NCBI RefSeq assembly: GCF_029223255.1
Contig: NZ_JARHUC010000002.1
Span: 620,001 to 684,000 of the forward strand
Direction: 5' to 3'
Length of the DNA: 64,000 bases
Source: Albimonas marina
GTDB lineage: Bacteria; Pseudomonadota; Alphaproteobacteria; Rhodobacterales; Rhodobacteraceae
Part shown: one piece after another, positions 1 through 11,247 of the stretch
Position numbering within the stretch: position 1 is the first letter of the stretch
How the letters are laid out: every line of letters begins with the position of its first letter
Position numbers and translations under genes: made by a program
Notes under the pieces: generated by a model
Database searches by the model: none
What the model saw: only the letters and a program-made list of their open reading frames with translations
What the model was told of the DNA's origin: nothing

Positions 1-267
1 GGCCTTCTCGCCTACCCGTTGGGCTGGCTGCTGATCGCCCGCCCGCTGGCCCGCCGCCTGGTCCCCGCCCTGCCCGAGCTCGCCGCCGCCGCCCTGTGGG
101 GCGTGGCGCTGTGGATCTTCGCGCTGGGGATCATGGCAGGGTGGGTGAACGGAAACCCGTTCATGCTGGGCTTCATCGGCATCACCTGGGTGGCGCTGGC
201 CGGGCACGTGCTGTTCGCCCTGGTCTGCGCCTGGGCGCTGCGCCGGACGGCGGGCGGCGGCGCCTAG
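1..267 (+). CDS. C-terminal part of an unknown integral membrane protein (5' end outside window)
   Basis: The reading frame is open from the first base of the window and stops at 265-267, giving about 88 visible residues, so the start lies upstream. The visible part has three hydrophobic stretches separated by short Arg- or Gly-containing turns and ends in a small Arg/Gly-rich tail. That fits two to three membrane helices. I recognise no family motif and propose no function. The next gene is convergent (minus strand, ending at 388), and a terminator-like hairpin lies between the two. Confidence 0.55.
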   Translation, partial: GLLAYPLGWLLIARPLARRLVPALPELAAAALWGVALWIFALGIMAGWVNGNPFMLGFIGITWVALAGHVLFALVCAWALRRTAGGGA

Positions 268-343
268 GGCGCCGCGCGGTCGAGCGGGGGTTCGACGCCC
301 CCCGAGACCGCCCCCTCGCCCCCGGCGCGCCCCCCGAAACGAA

Positions 344-368
344 GGAAGCCCCCGCGAGGGGGGCTTCC
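344..368 (-). terminator. Hairpin downstream of the cyclophilin gene
   Basis: Perfect inverted repeat: GGAAGCCCCC, a 4-5 nt loop, then GGGGGGCTTCC. It sits about 20 bp beyond the stop of the minus-strand cyclophilin gene. There is no strong T-run on either strand, so it is a likely but not canonical intrinsic terminator. It may also serve the convergent plus-strand gene. Confidence 0.5.
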
Positions 369-387
369 GGTCACGCCGCGGGGGCGA

Positions 388-927
388 TCACTTCTTGTCG
401 GCGGCCACGTAGACGTCGACCATCTTGTCGGGGTTGCGCGGCGGCTCGCCCCGGGTGATCGCGTCGACCTTGTCCATGCCCTCGATCACCTGGCCCCACA
501 CCGTGTACTGGCCGTTCAGGAAGTGGCCCGGCGCGAACATGATGAAGAACTGGCTGTTGCCCGAGTTCGGGCTCTGCGAGCGCGCCATGCCCACCGTGCC
601 CCGCTCGAACGGGACCGAGGAGAACTCCGCCGGCAGATCCTCGTACTTCGAGCCGCCGCGCCCGGTGCCCGTCGGGTCGCCGGTCTGGGCCATGAAGCCC
701 TCGATCACGCGGTGGAAGACGATGCCGTCGTAGAAGCCCTCGCGGGCGAGCTGCTTGATGCGCTCGACATGCTTGGGCGCCACCTGGGGCAGGAGCTGGA
801 TGTAGACCGGGCCGTCCTTCAGCTCGATCACCAGGGTGTTCTCGGGGTCTTGCAGCTCCACGGCGTGGGCCTCCATCAGCGGCGCGGAAAGGGTCAGCGC
901 GAGCAGCGCGGCGAACAGGCGTCTCAT
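388..927 (-). CDS. Periplasmic cyclophilin-type peptidylprolyl isomerase
   Basis: The product is 179 aa and catalyses cis-trans isomerisation of X-Pro bonds during folding of exported proteins. Residues 1-22 form a signal peptide (MRR, hydrophobic core, then A-H-A), so the enzyme should act in the periplasm. The cyclophilin active site is readable: F71-H72-R73, Q81, the N-S-Q-F-F segment around 124-128, and W144 in the Y-T-V-W-G motif. The length is typical of PpiA-type single-domain enzymes. It is transcribed alone, away from the GGDEF/EAL gene, with about 270 bp between the two starts. Confidence 0.93.
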   Translation of the reverse strand: MRRLFAALLALTLSAPLMEAHAVELQDPENTLVIELKDGPVYIQLLPQVAPKHVERIKQLAREGFYDGIVFHRVIEGFMAQTGDPTGTGRGGSKYEDLPAEFSSVPFERGTVGMARSQSPNSGNSQFFIMFAPGHFLNGQYTVWGQVIEGMDKVDAITRGEPPRNPDKMVDVYVAADKK

Positions 928-1200
928 CCTTGCAGGGCTCCTCCCAGCCTGGGACGACGGCGGCCGCCCGCTTGCAGGCGCCGCCGGGCCGTCGGCCTAG
1001 CGCGGATGCGGATCGGGGTCAAATGAAGCCCGCGGGAGGGGCGCTCGCCCGCCCTCGGTCCGAGCAACCATGGGGCGAGCGCTTAAGCCATCGGAAACCT
1101 TCTGCCGCTACGGCTTGGGGAACGCGGCCGGCTCGTCCCGGCCGCGCAGGGCCCCCCGTCCGATCTCGGACGGGCGGGCGGAGCGGAAGGGAGGACGCCC

Positions 1201-3819
1201 ATGCCGGCCGAGCCTCGCGCACGGATCGCGGGCCTGCTGCGCAGACTGACCGCGCCGGCGGCCGGTCGGCGTTTCCCTGCCCCCGCCGCCCCGGGTCCCG
1301 CCGTCCCCGGCCCCTCGGCGGAGGCGCCTCGCCCCGCCGTCCTCCGCTCCGGCTCCAGCTCCGGAGACGCCCCGTCCGCCTCGGCGATGGGTGCGAACCC
1401 GCCGGCCGACGTTCACCCGTTCCCCCTCGATCCGCCCTCGCCCCAGGCCGCGTCCCGGCCGCCCGCCGGCTCCCCGCCGCCCCTCCCGGCCGCTTTCGCG
1501 CCGCCGGAGGACGTCGCGGCCGGGCTCTCCCTCTCCGAGGCGGCGCGGGGGGACGCCACGAGCCTGCCCCTCGACCCCGGCCTCGCCGCGCTGCGCCGCC
1601 GTGCCAGCCTCGCGCCCCTGCTGGTCGTGGCGGGCGCGCTGCTGCTGGTCACCGGCGTCGGCGCCGCGATGGCCTGGTCCACCGCCCAGACCGTGCGCTT
1701 CCACGCCCTGCGCCTGGTCGAGAGCTGGGCCGTCTCGGTGACCGAGGCGAGCCCCACCCTGCCCCTCCACCTGCGCGCGGGCCGCCTGCCCGCCGCCGAT
1801 CTCGACCCCCTGCGCCAGGTCGGCGCGCGGGCCGACGCCTTCGGCTTCCGCCTCTTCGATCCCGACGGCGCCCCCGTCGCCACCGCCTGGCGCTGGCGCG
1901 GCTACGCCGACGGCCGGCTCGAGGCCGCGGGCCCCGGGCTCGAACCCACGCGGGAGACGGCGGCCGACCTCGCCGCGGGCCTCCTGCCCCCCTCGGCGCT
2001 CGCCCAGGGCGCCTCCGCCGTCCGCGCCGCCCTCCTGCCGGTGGAGACGCAGCCCCTCCCCCGCCTCGCGCCCGAGGTCTGGCGTCGTCTGCGCGCCGGC
2101 GAGAAGGTGGTCGAGATCGAGGAGGCGCAGGCCCTCGCCCTGCCCGACGGTCCCGCCCGCGTGGCGGAGGTGTTCCTGCCCCTCCACGATCACCGCGGGG
2201 CGCTGGCGGGCTACGCCGAGGTCTACATCGACGTCGACGGCTTCGCCGCGCGGGTCGGGCGGGTGCAGGCGCTGGCCGGCGCGGCGCTCGCCGTCGCCGG
2301 GGCGCTCACCTTCGCCGGTCCCGCGCTCGCCTGGCTCGGCGCCCGGCGGCGCCGCGAACAGGCCGAGGCGCGGGTGCGCCACGCCGCCTATGTCGACGCG
2401 CTGACCGGCCTGCCCAACCGCGCCGGCTTCGCCTGCGCCGCCGCCCGCCTCGCCCGCGACGCGGGGCGCGATGGCGCGCGGCTGGCGGTGCTCGCCATCG
2501 ACCTCGACCGCTTCCGCGCCACCAACGACCTGCACGGGCCCGAGGTCGGGGACGCCCTGCTCAAGGTCTCCGCCGGGATGCTGCGCGCGGGCCTGCGGGG
2601 GGAGGACCTGGTGGCCCGCGTCGGCCCCGACGACTTCGCCGCCCTCCTGCGCCTGACCGCGGCCGACGACCTGCCCGCCATCCTCGCCCGCCTCGCGGCC
2701 CGCGTCGCCCAGCCGATCGCCGACGACGGCGGCCGGCCGCTCGCGCTCAGCGCCTCGATCGGCGCCTGCCTGCTGCCGCCCGGGGACCTGGGCGTCGACG
2801 GCGCCCTGCGCCGGGCCGAGATCGCCCAGCGCGAGGCCCGGGCCGCCGGCCCCGGTCGCACCCGCCTGTTCGAGCCGGAGATGGAGCATCGCGTCCTGCG
2901 CCGCCGCGCCGTCGAGACCGCGATCCGCGAGGGCGTCGCCCACGGCCGCTTCTCGCTCAGCTACCAGCCCCTGGTCAGCGCCCGCGACGGCGCCACGCGG
3001 GGGTTCGAGGCGCTGATGCGCCTGCGCGACGGCGACGGCGCGCCGGTCTCGCCCGCCGAGTTCATTCCCGCGGCCGAGGACATGGACCAGATCGGCGCGC
3101 TGGGCGCCTGGGCCCTGCACGAGGCGACGACGGTCGCCGCCGCCTGGCCCGCGCCGCTCTCGGTCTCGGTGAACCTCTCGGTCGCCCAGTTCCGCGACGG
3201 ACGGCTGGTCGAGACGGTGCGCTCGGCCCTCGCCGCCTCCGGCCTCGCCCCCGCGCGGCTGGAGCTGGAGGTGACCGAGTCCCTGCTGATCTCCGATATC
3301 GAGGCGGTCGAGCGTCAGCTCGCCCAGCTCCGCGCGCTCGGCGTCTCGATCTCGATGGACGATTTCGGCGCGGGCTACTCCAGCCTGGCCTATCTCTGGC
3401 GCTTCCGGTTCAACCGCCTGAAGCTCGACCGCAGCTTCCTGCTCGCCTTCGACGCCAACCCTGCCCGCGCGCGCGGCATGATCGGGGGCATCGTGGCGCT
3501 CGGCCGGCGCATGGGCATGAAGGTCACCGCCGAGGGGATCGAGACCCCCGCCCAGGCCGCCGCGATGGCCGAGCTCGGCTGCGACACCCTGCAGGGCTTC
3601 CACTTCGGCCGCCCGATGCCCGAGGCCGAGCTGCGAGAGGTGATGCGCTGGGAGGCCGACGCCGCCGACGAGGCCGCGGCCCTCGCCCGCGCCCCGCTCA
3701 GCGCCTTCGCCGACGCCGCGGCGGCCGCCGTCGCCGGCGCCCGTCCCGAAGGGATCGACCGGCGCTCCCGCCGCGCCGCGGAACCCGCCCCCCCGCCGCT
3801 GAACGCGGTTCGGGCCTGA
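1201..3819 (+). CDS. Membrane-bound GGDEF/EAL cyclic-di-GMP protein with degenerate GGDEF motif
   Basis: The product is 872 aa. Residues 1-130 are Pro/Ala-rich and look disordered. A first membrane helix (about 138-160) and a second (about 355-380) flank a sensor-like region. A GGDEF domain follows (about 395-560) in which the signature reads V-G-P-D-D-F (around 474), so diguanylate cyclase activity is unlikely. The EAL domain (about 575-840) keeps E-A-L near 602, N-L-S-V-A-Q-F, D-D-F-G-A-G-Y-S near 720, T-A-E-G-I-E-T near 776 and Q-G-F-H-F-G-R-P. These are the residues expected of an active c-di-GMP phosphodiesterase, with the GGDEF domain possibly binding GTP as a regulator. The ATG at 1201 follows the purine-rich GGAAGGGAGG. 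Confidence 0.9.
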   Translation: MPAEPRARIAGLLRRLTAPAAGRRFPAPAAPGPAVPGPSAEAPRPAVLRSGSSSGDAPSASAMGANPPADVHPFPLDPPSPQAASRPPAGSPPPLPAAFAPPEDVAAGLSLSEAARGDATSLPLDPGLAALRRRASLAPLLVVAGALLLVTGVGAAMAWSTAQTVRFHALRLVESWAVSVTEASPTLPLHLRAGRLPAADLDPLRQVGARADAFGFRLFDPDGAPVATAWRWRGYADGRLEAAGPGLEPTRETAADLAAGLLPPSALAQGASAVRAALLPVETQPLPRLAPEVWRRLRAGEKVVEIEEAQALALPDGPARVAEVFLPLHDHRGALAGYAEVYIDVDGFAARVGRVQALAGAALAVAGALTFAGPALAWLGARRRREQAEARVRHAAYVDALTGLPNRAGFACAAARLARDAGRDGARLAVLAIDLDRFRATNDLHGPEVGDALLKVSAGMLRAGLRGEDLVARVGPDDFAALLRLTAADDLPAILARLAARVAQPIADDGGRPLALSASIGACLLPPGDLGVDGALRRAEIAQREARAAGPGRTRLFEPEMEHRVLRRRAVETAIREGVAHGRFSLSYQPLVSARDGATRGFEALMRLRDGDGAPVSPAEFIPAAEDMDQIGALGAWALHEATTVAAAWPAPLSVSVNLSVAQFRDGRLVETVRSALAASGLAPARLELEVTESLLISDIEAVERQLAQLRALGVSISMDDFGAGYSSLAYLWRFRFNRLKLDRSFLLAFDANPARARGMIGGIVALGRRMGMKVTAEGIETPAQAAAMAELGCDTLQGFHFGRPMPEAELREVMRWEADAADEAAALARAPLSAFADAAAAAVAGARPEGIDRRSRRAAEPAPPPLNAVRA

Positions 3820-3880
3820 GATGGAAACGGCCCGCCCCGGCGGATACCGGCGCGGGCCGCGAAACCGATCGTCGTGGCGC

Positions 3881-3918
3881 CGCGGGCTTCGCCCGCGAGG
3901 CCCGGCCGCAGGCCGGGC
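3881..3918 (-). terminator. Two GC hairpins directly after coaD
   Basis: Two perfect hairpins sit back to back at the 3' side of the minus-strand coaD gene: CGCGGGC-TTC-GCCCGCG (3881-3897) and GCCCGGCC-GCA-GGCCGGGC (3900-3918). The second touches the stop codon. No T-run follows, so the termination mechanism is uncertain. The convergent GGDEF/EAL gene ends 60 bp away and may share the structure. Confidence 0.45.
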
Positions 3919-4428
3919 TCAGCGCCCCAGCCGCTCCATCAGGCGCTGCTGGATCTCGGGCGGCACGAAGTTGGAGACGTCCCCGCCCAGGCGCGCGATC
4001 TCCTTCACCAGCTTCGAGGCGATCGCCTGGTGATGGGCGTCGGCCATCAGGAACAGGGTCTCGACATCGTCGTTCATCGCCCGGTTCATGCCGACCATCT
4101 GGAATTCGTACTCGAAATCCGAGACGGCCCGCAGACCGCGGATGATCACCTGGGCGCCGACCTGCTCGGCGAAATGGATCAGCAGGTTCTCGAAGGGCTC
4201 GGCGACGATCTCGGCGCCGGTGGCCTTCGCGATCGGGGCGGTCTGCGCCTCGATCATCTCGGTGCGTTCCTCGAGGTTGAACAGCGGACCCTTGTCGCGG
4301 TTGATCGCGACCCCGATCACGAGCTTGTCGACCAGCGTCGCCGCCCGCCGGATGATGTCGAGATGGCCGTTGGTGACCGGATCGAACGTGCCGGGGTAAA
4401 GCCCCGTGCGATGTTTCGCAGCCGTCAT
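3919..4428 (-). CDS. coaD: Phosphopantetheine adenylyltransferase
   Basis: The product is 169 aa. It transfers AMP from ATP to 4'-phosphopantetheine, the penultimate step of coenzyme A synthesis, in the cytoplasm. The N-terminus has the nucleotidyltransferase signature G-T-F-D-P-V-T-N-G-H. R-D-K-G-P-L-F-N, I-I-R-G-L-R-A-V-S-D-F-E-Y-E and the late V-S-N-F-V-P-P-E-I segment are typical of CoaD. The frame is open 53 codons further upstream, but the ATG at 4428 follows GGGGAGGAAC and gives the normal family length, so I chose it. The CBS-domain gene upstream on the same strand is about 290 bp away and is probably a separate unit. Confidence 0.95.
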   Translation of the reverse strand: MTAAKHRTGLYPGTFDPVTNGHLDIIRRAATLVDKLVIGVAINRDKGPLFNLEERTEMIEAQTAPIAKATGAEIVAEPFENLLIHFAEQVGAQVIIRGLRAVSDFEYEFQMVGMNRAMNDDVETLFLMADAHHQAIASKLVKEIARLGGDVSNFVPPEIQQRLMERLGR

Positions 4429-4721
4429 GTTCCTCCCCGCGCATTCCGCGTTGGAGCCTGGCCGCCGGGCGCGGCAGGCCCGTCGCCCGCGCCGCCGCGT
4501 TCGTCGCGGCGATCGGCGGGCAAGCGACACCATCGCGACCTCAGGGTCAAGGTCACGCGAGGGGCAGCCCCGGGGAAACCGCCGCATTTCCGGCCCGGAA
4601 CGGCGCCGGGACGGGCCTGCGCGGTCAACCTGCCGGCGGTCGGCGGCGCGCGGCCGCGCCGCCGCGGGAATCGGCCGCCGGTCGGCGCGCGCCGGCGGCC
4701 CGGGACGTCGGAGGGCCTGCG
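4429..4721. other. Intergenic region between coaD and the CBS-domain gene
   Basis: This 293-bp GC-rich stretch holds the coaD ribosome binding site at its left end. Several short frames stay open here, but none has a plausible start with a ribosome binding site or a recognisable product. I see no terminator with a T-run and no clear operator. Confidence 0.5.
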
Positions 4722-5156
4722 TCAGTAGCCCTTGATCATGTCGGCCAGCGCCTCGGTCTCGTGCTCGAGCTGGCTCATCCGGTATTTCACCACGTCGCCG
4801 ATCGACACCACGCCCGCCAGGCGCCCGTCCTCGAGCACCGGCATGTGGCGGAAGCGGCCCTCGGTCATCCGGCTCATGATCTCCTGCACCTCGTCGGCGG
4901 GGGTGCAGGACATCACCTTCGCGGTCATCACGTCGGCCACCACCCGGCGCAGGCAGTCGGCGCCCTCGCGCCCCAGCCAGCGGACCACGTCGCGCTCCGA
5001 CAGGATGCCCTCGACCGAGGATCCGTCGCCCGAGACCACCAGCGCGCCGATGCGTTTTTCGCTCAGCAGCGCGGCGGCCTCGGCCACGCTGCGCGTCGGG
5101 GCGATGGTGGCGACGTCGCTCGATCCCTTCTGCCGCAGGATTCTTGCCACGGTCAT
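4722..5156 (-). CDS. Tandem CBS-domain protein
   Basis: The product is 144 aa and consists almost entirely of a CBS pair (about 8-65 and 75-135), a Bateman module that binds adenosine nucleotides or related ligands. Recognisable segments are the S-V-A-E-A-A-A-L-L-S-E-K-R-I-G-A-L-V-V front of CBS1, the G-I-L-S-E-R-D-V-V strand end, and the R-H-M-P-V-L-E-D-G-R-L-A-G-V-V-S-I-G-D run in CBS2. There is no fused catalytic or membrane domain, so it is probably a free-standing sensor whose partner is unknown. The start ATG at 5156 is preceded by GGGAGGAATCCG. Confidence 0.88.
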   Translation of the reverse strand: MTVARILRQKGSSDVATIAPTRSVAEAAALLSEKRIGALVVSGDGSSVEGILSERDVVRWLGREGADCLRRVVADVMTAKVMSCTPADEVQEIMSRMTEGRFRHMPVLEDGRLAGVVSIGDVVKYRMSQLEHETEALADMIKGY

Positions 5157-5261
5157 CGGATTCCTCCCGGATTTCGCCTTCTGGGAGAAAAAGCCTGACG
5201 CCGCCGCCGCCCTCGCGTCAAGCGCGATGCGCGGCGGATCCGACCCGTCCGCGGCCGGCCG

Positions 5262-8141
<2,880 letters not shown>

Positions 8142-8219
8142 TGGCTCGCTCCCGCCCGTTCTCGCGCCCAAGGGCCCTAGATAACGCGGTCGGGTCCGGG
8201 TGCGAGTCCTTCAGAGTGT

Positions 8220-8234
8220 AAACAAAACGCGAAC
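8220..8234 (-). promoter_or_regulatory. Candidate LexA (SOS) box upstream of uvrA
   Basis: Read toward uvrA the site is GTTC-GCGTTTT-GTTT; read on the plus strand it is AAAC-N7-GAAC. The known LexA site of Rhodobacter-type alphaproteobacteria is GTTC-N7-GTTC, so this has one mismatch in eight defined positions. It lies 79-93 bp before the chosen TTG start, in a patch visibly richer in A/T than its surroundings. uvrA is a classical SOS gene, which raises the prior. Direct evidence of binding is absent. Confidence 0.5.
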
Positions 8235-8516
8235 ACCGCCGCAAGGCGGCGCGGCGGCTGGTCGCTGCTGACGGGACGGTGGCAGCAGCCCTCCGGCCGG
8301 ACCCCGGCCCCGGCGCCCTCGGACCTCGCCGCATTGCAGCGAAAAATCATGATGAATCCTGACCCAGCGTCATTCTTGCCGCAGGCGACGACGCCTCGTT
8401 AACCTCCCGCCTGCCCTTGGGGGAGGGCGGCGAGGGAGACCCGGGATTTCGTCTCGACGGCCCTCGTCCGGGATGCGGGCGCCGCGGCGGCGGCGCCGAA
8501 CGTGGGGATGCCATCG

Positions 8517-9794
8517 ATGGCCTTCTATTACACCGGCTCGAGCACGACGCAGTACGTCGCCTCGTCCAACGCCAGCACCTATTTCACCCAGGCGGGGGAG
8601 ACGATCTCGATCTCCGGGTTCGTCAACGCCTTCCTGTTCGCGAACACGGCGGGCGCGGTCTACGTGCTCGCCGGCACGGCGATCAGCGAGGACGCCGACG
8701 CCGTCGGCGCCATCGGCTCCACCAGCGACCTCTACGTCCACGTGCTGTCGACCGGGGCCGCGCTGGGCGACAGCGACGGGGTCGAGCTGTCCGGGATCGG
8801 CGCCCGGATCGTCAACCACGGCCTGATCTCGGGCAACAACGACAGCGGCGCCCAGCTCCTGGACGCCGGCGGCGTGCTCGAGAACCACGGCACGGTGACG
8901 GGCGAGCGCGGCGCGGTGACCTCGGACGACGGCCGGATCGAGAACCACGGATCGATCACCGGGCGCGACGGCATCGGCGCGTCCTTCAACGACAGGGGCT
9001 ACCTGCTGAACACCGGCACGATCGTCGGCAACACCTCCGGCGTCACCGGCGGCGGGTCCGAGGGCGGGCTGACGGTCATGAACTCCGGAACCATCGCCAG
9101 CAGCGAGGCCGCGTTCTACAGCGCCGTCCAGGGCTCGACGGGCGACGACACGGTGATCAACACCGGCGTTCTGCTGGGCGGCGTGAACCTGCGGCAGAGC
9201 TTCGACCTGCTGCGCAACCACGGCGGCGAGGTCCAGGGCGACGTCGACATGGGCGAGGCGGCCGACACGGTCCTCAACCGCGACGGCGCGATCTACGGCG
9301 ACGTGGACCTGGGCTCGGGCAACGACCTCTACCGTGGCGGTCGGGGCTCCGTCGTCGAGGGCCGCATCATCGCGGGCGACGACAACGACACGGTCGTGGG
9401 GGGCGACGGCGAGGACACGGTCGAGGGCGGCGGCGGCTTCGACCTGATCAAGGGCAAGGGCGGCGACGACGTCCTCAAGGGCGGCGCCGGCCTCGACACG
9501 ATCGTGGGCGGCGGCGGCGACGACGAGATGACCGGCGGCTCGCTCTCGGACCTGTTCCGCGTCGGCAAGCACTCCGGCGACGACGTCATCACCGATTTCG
9601 AGAACGAGGTCGACGTGGTCGACCTGCGCAAGCTGTCGATCACCGGGTCCGGCAAGGTCGCCCAGGTGCAGGCCGCGGCGCACGACGTCGACGGCGGCTC
9701 GATCATCGACCTCGACGCGCTGGGGGGCGACGGCAGCCTCGAGCTCCAGGGCCTCGCGGTCTCCCAGTACGGCGGGGCCGAGTTCCTGTTCTGA
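8517..9794 (+). CDS. Secreted beta-solenoid/RTX protein, first of a tandem pair
   Basis: The product is 425 aa with no Sec signal peptide. Residues of about 95-260 contain imperfect 20-23-residue units beginning N-H-G-x-I/V-x-G or N-T/S-G-T-I, the pattern of a parallel beta-helix. The tail (about 280-360) has five to six RTX nonapeptides of the G-G-x-G-x-D type that bind calcium. It is followed by the serralysin-like G-D-D-V-I-T-D-F stretch and a hydrophobic end, as expected for type I secretion. The ATG at 8517 aligns with the start of the next gene: both have GTGGRGAT upstream and ATGGCC at the start, and GTG 8502 or ATG 8508 are less likely. No type I secretion genes are in the window. Confidence 0.82.
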   Translation: MAFYYTGSSTTQYVASSNASTYFTQAGETISISGFVNAFLFANTAGAVYVLAGTAISEDADAVGAIGSTSDLYVHVLSTGAALGDSDGVELSGIGARIVNHGLISGNNDSGAQLLDAGGVLENHGTVTGERGAVTSDDGRIENHGSITGRDGIGASFNDRGYLLNTGTIVGNTSGVTGGGSEGGLTVMNSGTIASSEAAFYSAVQGSTGDDTVINTGVLLGGVNLRQSFDLLRNHGGEVQGDVDMGEAADTVLNRDGAIYGDVDLGSGNDLYRGGRGSVVEGRIIAGDDNDTVVGGDGEDTVEGGGGFDLIKGKGGDDVLKGGAGLDTIVGGGGDDEMTGGSLSDLFRVGKHSGDDVITDFENEVDVVDLRKLSITGSGKVAQVQAAAHDVDGGSIIDLDALGGDGSLELQGLAVSQYGGAEFLF

Positions 9795-9927
9795 CCGCGC
9801 CTCGCGCCGCCGCTCCCCCCGTCCGCCCGGGGTCCGGCGGCCCCCCGCCGCCCCCCGTCGCGCAGCCACGTCGCGCCGGGTCTTTCCCCAACCCCGGCGC
9901 CGCGCGGCGCCGCGTGGAGATTTCGAC

Positions 9928-11247
9928 ATGGCCATAACCCTTCTCGCCTCCGCCTCCTCCGCCGCCACGGTCCACACGCTGGCCTCCGGGGTCGAGGCGA
10001 TCCTGCCGCGAACCGGCGTGCTGACGTCCTTCGAGGACAGCGGCATCGTGGGCCCGGTCGGCGGCACGGCCAACGTCTGGGTCGAGGGCGCGATCTACGC
10101 CAACGACTACGGCGTGCGCCTCTACAACGCCTCGAACCTGCAGCTGGGCGCCGAGTCGCTGATCGTCTCCGCCTTCCGGGGCGTCCGGATGGACCAGGAC
10201 GACGGGACCGTCGGCGCCTATGGCGAGATCCAGGCCTGGCGCGGCATCTACGTCTACGGCAACCACGTCGAGGTGATGCACGCCGGCTCGATCCTCGCCC
10301 ACGAGCGCGGGATCGAGATGGTCGGCAGGGGCACGGTCTTCAACACCGGCTCGATCGCCGCGCTCGACGCGTTCGGGATCGGGGTCGAGATCTGGGGCTT
10401 CTCAGGCACGCGCGCGCCGACCCTAGTCAACCACGGCACGATCTCGGGCGCCAAGTCCTTCGGCGGCGACATCGACGACCGGGACGTGGTGCGCAACTTC
10501 GGCACGATGATCGGCGACGTCGACCAGTTGGGCGGCGACGACCTGCTGCGCAACGGCGGCCTGATCGACGGCGACATTCACCTGCAGGACGGCGAGGACG
10601 TGCTGCGCAACGGCGGCGGCGAGATCCAGGGCGACGTCTCCATGTCCGACGACGCCGACCGCCTGCACAACGGCGACGGCCTGATCTTCGGCGACGTCGA
10701 CATGGGCGGCACCGCGGACAAGGTCTTCAACCAGGGCGGCGCGATCCACGGCGACCTGACCCTCGGCGCGGGCAACGACCTCTACCGCGGCGGCAAGGGC
10801 TCGGTCGTCGAGGGCCGCATCATCGGCGGCGACGACAACGACACCGTCGTGGGCGGCGACGGCGAGGACACGGTCGAGGGCGGGGGCGGCTTCGACGTGA
10901 TCCGCGGCAAGGGCGGCGACGACGACCTGACCGGCGGCGCGGGCCTCGACACCATCGTCGGCGGCGCCGGCGACGACCAGATGACCGGCGGCTCGCTGTC
11001 GGACGTGTTCCGCATCGGCAAGCATTCCGGCGACGACGTGATCACGGATTTCGAGAACGAGGTCGACGTGATCGACCTGACCCGGCTGTCGATCACCGGA
11101 ACCGGCAAGGTCGCGCAGGTGCAGGCCGCGGCCCATGACGTCGCCGGCGGCTCGATCATCGACCTCGACGCGCTGGGGGGCGACGGCAGCCTAGAGCTTC
11201 AGGGGTTCTTCGTCGCGCAGTATGGCGGGGCCGAGTTCATCTTCTGA
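9928..11247 (+). CDS. Secreted beta-solenoid/RTX protein, second of a tandem pair
   Basis: The product is 439 aa, a paralogue of the preceding gene, 133 bp downstream of it. The N-terminal half diverges, but it keeps coils of the type N-H-G-T-I-S-G, N-T-G-S-I-A and R-N-G-G-x-I-x-G-D. From the G-N-D-L-Y-R-G-G segment to the end it is nearly identical to its neighbour, including the calcium-binding RTX repeats and the terminal Q-Y-G-G-A-E-F segment. It lacks a Sec signal and is presumably exported by a type I system encoded elsewhere. The likely role is an extracellular or surface-bound structural or adhesive protein; no catalytic motif is visible. Its stop overlaps the convergent LuxR-type gene by 11 bp. 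Confidence 0.82.
   Translation: MAITLLASASSAATVHTLASGVEAILPRTGVLTSFEDSGIVGPVGGTANVWVEGAIYANDYGVRLYNASNLQLGAESLIVSAFRGVRMDQDDGTVGAYGEIQAWRGIYVYGNHVEVMHAGSILAHERGIEMVGRGTVFNTGSIAALDAFGIGVEIWGFSGTRAPTLVNHGTISGAKSFGGDIDDRDVVRNFGTMIGDVDQLGGDDLLRNGGLIDGDIHLQDGEDVLRNGGGEIQGDVSMSDDADRLHNGDGLIFGDVDMGGTADKVFNQGGAIHGDLTLGAGNDLYRGGKGSVVEGRIIGGDDNDTVVGGDGEDTVEGGGGFDVIRGKGGDDDLTGGAGLDTIVGGAGDDQMTGGSLSDVFRIGKHSGDDVITDFENEVDVIDLTRLSITGTGKVAQVQAAAHDVAGGSIIDLDALGGDGSLELQGFFVAQYGGAEFIF

Noticed and set aside
930-4145. Very long open frame overlapping the GGDEF/EAL gene
   Set aside because: It is an out-of-phase shadow made almost only of Arg, Pro, Gly and Ala. The in-phase gene shows complete c-di-GMP domains.
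8517-11247. RTX toxin or protease
   Set aside because: The calcium repeats are present, but there is no H-E-x-x-H protease motif, no pore-forming hydrophobic region and no activating acyltransferase gene.
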